Shown here: positions 59,047 to 64,000 of the stretch, piece after piece
Position numbering within the stretch: the first letter of the stretch is position 1
How the letters are laid out: each line of letters opens with the position of its first letter
Assembly: GCA_017555085.1 (NCBI GenBank)
Contig: JAFZHD010000039.1
Span: forward strand, 1-64,000
DNA from: Muribaculaceae bacterium
GTDB taxonomy: Bacteria > Bacteroidota > Bacteroidia > Bacteroidales > Muribaculaceae
Reading direction: 5' to 3'
Length of the DNA: 64,000 bases
Position numbers and translations under genes: made by a program
The notes under the pieces: generated by a model
What the model was told of the DNA's origin: nothing
The model's database searches: none
Seen by the model: the letters and a program-made list of their open reading frames with translations, nothing else

Positions 59047-59625
59047 TTATTTCACCTTTTCGTTTACGGCGTTGATGATTGTAGCCGAGATTTGCTCGAT
59101 TGTACCTGTACCGTCGATTGCGAGATATTTGCCTTCGGCAATGTAGTAGTCGCGTAAGGGTGATGTTTGGTTGTGGTAAACATCGAGGCGTTGTTTGATA
59201 GTTTCGAGGTTGTCGTCAGAGCGGCCTGAATCTTGTCCGCGCTTGATGAGTCGCTCAATGAGGAGTTCGTCGTCAACTTCGAGACCTACTACTGCGTGAA
59301 CTTTTGTGTCGCGTTTAGCGAGCATTTCTTTGAGTGCTTTGGCTTGGTTGATTGTGCGGGGGAAGCCGTCAAAAATCACACCGTTTGCAGTTGCGGGGTT
59401 AGAGTCGAGTTCGTTAGCGAGAATTTCCACCATCATTTCATCGGGAATGAGGTTGCCTTTTGAGATGATGCTTTCAACTTGTTGTCCGAGTTGGCTGCCG
59501 CTTGCAATGATGCGACGGAGCACATCGCCCGTAGAGATGTGGAAGAGCGAGTATTCTTTTACGATGTGTTCGCTTTGAGTGCCTTTGCCGCTGCCGGGGC
59601 CGCCAAAAATTACTAAATTCAACAT
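59047..59625 (-). CDS. adk: Adenylate kinase
   Basis: A 192-residue phosphotransferase that interconverts AMP, ADP and ATP. The P-loop FGGPGSGKGTQ is at 7-17, STGDVLRR near 31-38 forms the AMP-binding part, and GFPRTINQA near 86-94 and RRxxD-type residues complete the site. The short length shows the compact LID type without a zinc finger. It follows hpt on the same strand and has its own promoter box. Confidence 0.96.
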   Translation of the reverse strand: MLNLVIFGGPGSGKGTQSEHIVKEYSLFHISTGDVLRRIIASGSQLGQQVESIISKGNLIPDEMMVEILANELDSNPATANGVIFDGFPRTINQAKALKEMLAKRDTKVHAVVGLEVDDELLIERLIKRGQDSGRSDDNLETIKQRLDVYHNQTSPLRDYYIAEGKYLAIDGTGTIEQISATIINAVNEKVK

Positions 59626-59653
59626 TGTGCTATAATACTTTATATAATTGTTT

Positions 59654-59661
59654 CAAAATTA
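59654..59661 (-). promoter_or_regulatory. adk promoter box
   Basis: Minus-strand TAATTTTG, a full -7 match, 28 bases before the ATG at 59625. No clear -33 box. Confidence 0.5.
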
Positions 59662-59664
59662 ATG

Positions 59665-59691
59665 TTCCACGCAATCGGCGACTGCGTGGAA
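59665..59691 (-). terminator. Hairpin after the hpt gene
   Basis: The 9-bp perfect stem TTCCACGCA/TGCGTGGAA with a 9-base loop, 35 bases past the stop. T-run is weak. Confidence 0.65.
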
Positions 59692-59726
59692 TATACTATT
59701 AAATGATGTGCAGTGTATAATGCCGA

Positions 59727-60272
59727 TTATTGAGCGTCGTTGTCAATGACCCAAATGTCGGGGAGGTTGCGGGCTTTCTCGTCAAGGTCAAGGCCGTAGC
59801 CGATGATGAACTTTGAAGGGATGGGGAAGCCAACATAGTCGAGTTTGAGGTCACATTCCACAGAATCGGGTTTGTAGAGCAAAGTGGCAACTTTGACTTC
59901 GGCGGGATTTTTTGCTTTGAGGTCGTCGATGAGTTTGGCCATAGTGCGACCAGTGTCAACGATGTCTTCAATAACGATTACTGTACGTCCGGTAATGTCT
60001 TCGGTCAAGCCTGTTACTTCTTTGATTTTGCCGGTAGAGCCTGTGCCGCTATAACTTTTGAGACGGATAAATGCGATTTCGGCATCTATCTCGGTTGCGC
60101 GAAACAAGTCGGCGGCAAATGCAAATGCTCCGTTGAGAACACAAAGGAACAAAGGACATGTGTCGGCACAGTCGCGTGAAATCTCTGCGGCAAGTTCTTT
60201 GACGCGTTTAATGATATCTTCGTTTGAGATATATTGCTTAAAAGTAAGCCCGTTGTATGTAACCTTTTTCAT
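59727..60272 (-). CDS. hpt: Hypoxanthine phosphoribosyltransferase
   Basis: A 181-residue purine salvage enzyme, making IMP from hypoxanthine and PRPP. The PRPP-binding motif VIVIEDIVDTGRT is at 98-110, and the family segment VLNGAFAFAADL near 45-56 lies in the substrate hood. Length and order are typical. It lies divergently from the NAD(P)HX repair gene and one position ahead of adk, so the two salvage or energy-charge enzymes sit together but appear to have separate promoters. Confidence 0.94.
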   Translation of the reverse strand: MKKVTYNGLTFKQYISNEDIIKRVKELAAEISRDCADTCPLFLCVLNGAFAFAADLFRATEIDAEIAFIRLKSYSGTGSTGKIKEVTGLTEDITGRTVIVIEDIVDTGRTMAKLIDDLKAKNPAEVKVATLLYKPDSVECDLKLDYVGFPIPSKFIIGYGLDLDEKARNLPDIWVIDNDAQ

Positions 60273-60290
60273 CGTTTAAGTTTATAGGTG

Positions 60291-60298
60291 CAAAATTA
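60291..60298 (-). promoter_or_regulatory. hpt promoter box
   Basis: Minus-strand TAATTTTG, a full -7 match, 18 bases before the ATG at 60272. Confidence 0.5.
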
Positions 60299-60393
60299 AT
60301 AAAAATATTGTGTAGTCATAGCGTTCGCGCCGATTTTTATGAATATTAAGGAATCAATTTGTGCTAAAATGTGGCAAAACCGAATATAATTAC

Positions 60394-60401
60394 TATATTT
60401 G
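60394..60401 (+). promoter_or_regulatory. Promoter box of the NAD(P)HX repair gene
   Basis: TATATTTG, a full -7 match, 60 bases before the ATG at 60462. No clear -33 box. Confidence 0.5.
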
Positions 60402-60461
60402 TAACACAAATAACATTTTTATTAATCAGTCTAATCTATAAAATAACACATCAACATTGCA

Positions 60462-61976
60462 ATGAAAATATTTACAACAGAAAATATCAGAGAAATTGAC
60501 CGCTACACGATTGAGAAGGAAGGCGTGTCGTCGTTGGAGTTGATTGAGCAGGTTGCACGCGGTGTGGCTTGCGAAATTATGTCGCGTTGGCGTCCCAATA
60601 AGCGTATTGCCATTTTTGCCGGCTCGGGTAATAACGGTGCCGATGCGTTGGCCACTGCGCGCATGCTCATCGAAGAGGGTTATCGCCCCGAGGTGTTCTT
60701 GTTTAACATTGGTGGCAACCGTTTGAGCGGCGATTGCATCATCATGCGTAACCGTTTGCTCGAGATGAACTATTCGCAATTTGTGGAGGTGCGTGGCAGT
60801 TTCTCATTCCCCGACCTTAACCGCTCGCATGTGGTTATCGACGGCTTGTTTGGCTCGGGATTGCGCGAACCGCTTACCGGCGGCTTTATGTCGTTGGTGC
60901 GCTACATCAATGAGTCGGGCGCAACTGTGGTGTCGATTGATGTTCCCTCGGGAATGTTCTGCGATTGGAATCGCGGCTCAATTAACCGCAACATTATCCA
61001 TGCTCATTTGACTCTCGCCGTTCAGTTTCCACGCTTAGCGTTCTTCATTGGCGATAATGCCGACTTGGTGGGCGAGTGGAAATTGCTCGATATTGATTTG
61101 AGCGAAGAGAAAGTGCGCAATACCCCGTCTGACTATTATCTTGTTGAAAAAGAAGATGTTCGCCGTGTGTTGCGTCCCCGTCGCGATTTCACATCAAAGG
61201 CCGACTATGGCTCGGCAATGATTATTGCCGGTAGTTATGGCATGATGGGTGCAGCGGTGTTGGCCGCTCGCGGAGCATTGCGTGGCGGTGCCGGAAAGGT
61301 GTCGGTTCACTCGGCTCGCTATGGCTACACAGTGATGCAAGCATCGGTTCCCGAGGCATTGTTTGATGCCGACAATCATGAAACAATTGTTACCAACATG
61401 CTCATGCGCCGTTCTTATTCGTCAATAGCGATTGGCCCGGGCATCGGTACAAACGAAAATACGGTGAAGGCTCTTGGCGCGTTCCTTGCTTCATCAAAAC
61501 AGCCTGTGGTGCTTGATGCCGATGCGCTCAACTGTATCGCTTTGCAACCCACGCTGCTCAACCACATTCCGTCGTTGTCGGTAATCACACCCCACGAGGC
61601 CGAGTTTGACCGCTTGTTTGGCATTCAGCCCAACGCCGAATCGCGTCTCATCAAGGCTCTTGAAATGTCAAAGCACTATAACATTATTATTGTGCTTAAA
61701 GGCTATTATACCGCAGTTGTGCGCCCCGACGGCCGCGTTTATTTCAACTCGTCGGGCAATCCCGCAATGGCAACAGCCGGCAGCGGCGATGTGCTCACCG
61801 GCGTGATTGCGGCATTTATTGCACAAGGCTATAACCCCGAAATCAGTGCCTTGTTGGCAGTGTATGTTCATGGTGTAGCCGGCGACATTGCTGCCGAAGA
61901 ACATGGTCAGTATGGCGTTACGGCAGGCGATATTGCCGATAATATCGGTAAAGCTATTGCCAAAACAATGAAATAG
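60462..61976 (+). CDS. nnrD: Bifunctional NAD(P)HX epimerase / dehydratase
   Basis: A 504-residue repair enzyme that restores hydrated NAD(P)H. The N-terminal epimerase (about 1-220) has AGSGNNGADALATARML (53-69) and IDGLFGSGL near 126-134; the C-terminal ADP- or ATP-dependent dehydratase (about 228-504) has AGSYGMMGAAVLAARGALRGGAGK near 252-275 (in parts) and AGSGDVLTGVI near 433-443. This is the full two-domain form (also called Nnr or YjeF-type). It is divergent from hpt. Confidence 0.95.
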   Translation: MKIFTTENIREIDRYTIEKEGVSSLELIEQVARGVACEIMSRWRPNKRIAIFAGSGNNGADALATARMLIEEGYRPEVFLFNIGGNRLSGDCIIMRNRLLEMNYSQFVEVRGSFSFPDLNRSHVVIDGLFGSGLREPLTGGFMSLVRYINESGATVVSIDVPSGMFCDWNRGSINRNIIHAHLTLAVQFPRLAFFIGDNADLVGEWKLLDIDLSEEKVRNTPSDYYLVEKEDVRRVLRPRRDFTSKADYGSAMIIAGSYGMMGAAVLAARGALRGGAGKVSVHSARYGYTVMQASVPEALFDADNHETIVTNMLMRRSYSSIAIGPGIGTNENTVKALGAFLASSKQPVVLDADALNCIALQPTLLNHIPSLSVITPHEAEFDRLFGIQPNAESRLIKALEMSKHYNIIIVLKGYYTAVVRPDGRVYFNSSGNPAMATAGSGDVLTGVIAAFIAQGYNPEISALLAVYVHGVAGDIAAEEHGQYGVTAGDIADNIGKAIAKTMK

Positions 61977-62028
61977 GGGTGTTACCACCTAACTAATTAT
62001 AGTCGAAATTTCCGTAAAGCAGAAAGAT

Positions 62029-63120
62029 ATGAAACGAAGCAAAATATGGTCGGTTGCATTGGTGGCAATGTTGTCGGTTGCCGGAGTGTCGGCCCAAACA
62101 ACACAAAAACTGACAGCGACAAAGGCTAACGAATATGGCTTGATATATAGTTTGCCCAAAACGGTGCTTGATATAACCATCGAGGCCGAGAAAGAGGTTA
62201 AAAAGCCGGGCGAGTATTTCAAGTATGCCAAAAAATATCTTGATTCTGACAATGCTATTGCGCAGACATCGCAGCAGTGGACATTGAAATCGATAACCGT
62301 AAATGTTCGTGCGGTTGCCGATGCCGATGAGCGTTATTTAGTGCAGTTCAAAAAAGGCACAACGCCCTATATGTATGTCAACGACCAAAATTTCCCGTTG
62401 GCAATCAACACCGAGAAAGTATATGAGGTGGAAGCGCCTGTGCTTCCCGAAGCAAAGGCTGCTGAGCCCACACCGCTCGAAACAGCGGCTGCCACACAAG
62501 TGATTAGTCAGGAAATGTTGCAAAGCCAGTCATCGGCCAAGCGTGCCGAGTTGGCTGCCAATCAGATATATGCATTGCGTCAGAGTCGCACCGACCTCAT
62601 TACAGGTCAGGCCGACCAAATGCCGCCCGATGGTCAGGCAATGCAGTTGGTGCTTGACAATATCGCGGCACAAGAAGCAGCGTTGACAGCAATGTTTATG
62701 GGCACAGTGCAACACTCAACCGATGTCAAGACATTCACTATCGTGCCCGACTCGTTGGGCGGCGAGAGCATCGTGGCGCGATTGTCGGCATTGAACGGTA
62801 TTGTTGACAGCGACGATTTGTCGGGCTGTCCCATATATGTAAACATTGAGGTTGCTGAGCGCGGACAGTTGCCTGTTAACGAAGCAACCGGACTTGTAAA
62901 GACATTCCCCAAAGGCGGCATAGCCTATCGCATTCCCGGCAAGGCTAAAGTGGCGGTGGAATATGACGGCCAAAAGGTGTATGACAAAACAATTGACATG
63001 GCTCAGTATGGGGTGGTATTTGGCATCGACCCTTCAATGATAACCAACACTAAAGCACCGGCTTATGTGGTCTTTGACCCGCTTACCGGCGCGATAAAAG
63101 AACTCGGAACAAAACAGTAA
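62029..63120 (+). CDS. DUF4831 family exported protein
   Basis: A 363-residue exported protein (signal peptide about 1-22, ending GVSA). The start after cleavage, YGLIYSLPKTVLDITIEAEKE (in parts about 37-56), is the DUF4831 signature of Bacteroidales proteins as I recall it. The rest is beta-rich, with an Ala/Gln-rich helical middle (about 150-220). Function unknown; abundant envelope protein likely. It follows the repair gene by 52 bases, possibly on the same transcript. Confidence 0.85.
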   Translation: MKRSKIWSVALVAMLSVAGVSAQTTQKLTATKANEYGLIYSLPKTVLDITIEAEKEVKKPGEYFKYAKKYLDSDNAIAQTSQQWTLKSITVNVRAVADADERYLVQFKKGTTPYMYVNDQNFPLAINTEKVYEVEAPVLPEAKAAEPTPLETAAATQVISQEMLQSQSSAKRAELAANQIYALRQSRTDLITGQADQMPPDGQAMQLVLDNIAAQEAALTAMFMGTVQHSTDVKTFTIVPDSLGGESIVARLSALNGIVDSDDLSGCPIYVNIEVAERGQLPVNEATGLVKTFPKGGIAYRIPGKAKVAVEYDGQKVYDKTIDMAQYGVVFGIDPSMITNTKAPAYVVFDPLTGAIKELGTKQ

Positions 63121-63137
63121 TAAAACGGCAAAAATAT

Positions 63138-63170
63138 AGCCCCATCTCTGGCAGTGAGGTGGGGCTTTTT
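63138..63170. terminator. Terminator between the DUF4831 gene and the thioredoxin-fold gene
   Basis: An 11-bp stem AGCCCCATCTC/GAGGTGGGGCT with a 7-base loop, followed by a run of five T, 18 bases past the plus-strand stop. It lies 10 bases past the stop of the convergent minus-strand gene. Confidence 0.85.
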
Positions 63171-63179
63171 GTGTTTGGA

Positions 63180-64000
63180 CTATTTGAGCGAGTTGAGAAT
63201 GTGGCGAATTTCCATGCCCGAACTTGGACGAGGTGCTTCGGGGTAGAGCAGTCGGCCCTCTTTGTCGTAAATGAGGAATCGGGGAATGCCTTGCACATTG
63301 AGTAATGTGGCGAGGGTTTCGTTGCCGAGAAATTGGTTGCCGGTGAGGTTGTGGCGTTTGATGGCGGCTTTCCATGCGTCAGCGTCTTCGTCTATCGAGA
63401 TTGACACAAACACCACTTGGTCATTGCCGAGAGTCTTTTCAAGTTCTTTGAGATAGGGTATCTCTTGGTTGCAGGGCCCGCACCACGATGCCCACATGTC
63501 GATGTAAACATATCGGCCTTTGAACTCGCTGAGGCGGTGTTCGTTGCCTTGCGGGTCGATGATTGACACATCGGGCATTTCGCCACCGACGCGGCTGTAA
63601 CTGTCGATGCGTTCTTGCTCGGTGAGTTGCTGCTCAATGATTGCAACGAGGGCGGTGTCGGCAACAGCCGCTTTTACACGATTGAGGCGGCTTTCAAGAT
63701 TTGAGCCTATGGCAATTTCCTGAATGACGAGCGGTGCAGTGGCTTGGCGAAAGTATTTAAGTCCGGGCATCATCACAAGGTCTTGTGCACTCATGCAGCC
63801 GACGAGCGCTTCTGTCGGAACTCTGATGAGCGAATATCTGAATTTGCTTGTTGTCATTGCCCGGTTGAGGTGGGCATAGTATTGCAGAAAATCTATTGCA
63901 TCACGGTTTTTCATTGTCATCGATATGCTGTCGGCGCCCGATGTGATGGCCGGCAAGATGTATTGCAGTGGCTTGCGGCTGCTGAACAATCGGGGCAGAA
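63180..64000 (-). CDS. TlpA-like thioredoxin-fold protein, N-terminus cut by window edge
   Basis: The frame is open to the right edge, so at least 273 residues are present and the true start and signal peptide lie outside the window. The C-terminal 140 residues form a TlpA/ResA-type thioredoxin domain: the CGPC redox motif is in WASWCGPCNQEIP, and FVSISIDEDADAWK and GIPRFLIYDKEGR follow. The region before it (about the first 115 visible residues) is helical and specific to Bacteroidetes exported TlpA proteins. It should reduce or exchange disulfides in the periplasm. The apparent TTG start at 63989 is not trusted. Confidence 0.88.
   Translation of the reverse strand, partial: LPRLFSSRKPLQYILPAITSGADSISMTMKNRDAIDFLQYYAHLNRAMTTSKFRYSLIRVPTEALVGCMSAQDLVMMPGLKYFRQATAPLVIQEIAIGSNLESRLNRVKAAVADTALVAIIEQQLTEQERIDSYSRVGGEMPDVSIIDPQGNEHRLSEFKGRYVYIDMWASWCGPCNQEIPYLKELEKTLGNDQVVFVSISIDEDADAWKAAIKRHNLTGNQFLGNETLATLLNVQGIPRFLIYDKEGRLLYPEAPRPSSGMEIRHILNSLK

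Noticed and set aside
62000-62020. Small hairpin between the NAD(P)HX repair gene and the DUF4831 gene
   Set aside because: Too short and without a T-run; not convincing as a terminator.

Overview
The window looks like chromosomal DNA of a Bacteroidales bacterium, probably a gut member near Muribaculaceae or Bacteroidaceae (inference, no marker gene was compared). The reasons are a fused MurF-alanine racemase, a GSCFA-domain protein, an OmpA/PD40 lipoprotein, a DUF4831-type protein, a delta-alpha-beta-gamma 2-oxoacid:ferredoxin oxidoreductase, exported proteins with sorting-type C-terminal domains, and many promoters of the Bacteroidetes type (TTTG or TTG, about 19-21 bases, TAnnTTTG). It is mostly ordinary core genome. 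I see no tRNA, rRNA, CRISPR array or prophage; the only mobile DNA is the end of an insertion sequence at the left edge.

Layout. 1-1040: transposase N-terminus and an AT-rich orphan lipoprotein. 1400-4936: topoisomerase IV subunit A with an outer-membrane-type protein. 5135-6142: S41 peptidase. 6129-11513 (minus): sbcD-sbcC-deacetylase operon. 11621-14440 (minus): large secreted NAGPA-type protein. 14595-16864: exonuclease III, TspO, glycosyltransferase. 17022-19661: four-subunit ferredoxin oxidoreductase. 19739-22214: PhnA-like zinc-ribbon protein and three unknown proteins. 22328-25588 (minus): tricorn-like protease. 25842-32113: envelope operon OmpA/PD40 - GSCFA - MurF/Alr, followed by a lipoprotein. 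32110-35844 (minus): His-rich lipoprotein - OPT transporter - MATE transporter. 35914-37605 (minus): TPR lipoprotein. 37830-40483: arginine decarboxylase and TruA. 40703-42242: acpP-fabF. 42685-44418: RNA helicase and FKBP isomerase. 44783-47944: metal-chelate or corrinoid ABC importer. 47934-50619: LOG protein, OxyR and Dps. 50728-53487 (minus): secreted GH10-like protein. 53668-56989: AT-rich orphan membrane protein, glutamine synthetase, DUF1294 protein, rubrerythrin. 57031-64000: MINPP-type phosphatase, small proteins, adenylate kinase, hypoxanthine phosphoribosyltransferase, NAD(P)HX repair enzyme, DUF4831-type protein and a thioredoxin-fold protein cut by the right edge.

How genes work together. 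Oxygen defence is represented by OxyR, Dps and rubrerythrin; a tandem ATAG-N7-CTAT operator lies between the divergent oxyR and dps genes next to the dps -33 box. The envelope operon is tightly coupled by 1- and 4-base overlaps, linking a peptidoglycan-binding lipoprotein, an unknown GSCFA enzyme and peptidoglycan precursor synthesis. The His-rich lipoprotein, OPT transporter and MATE transporter form a compact unit suggestive of metal or metal-chelate handling, and are the best candidate here for an uncharacterised system. Two genes (xth and the glycosyltransferase) have promoter boxes so close to their start codons that their mRNAs should be leaderless or nearly so.
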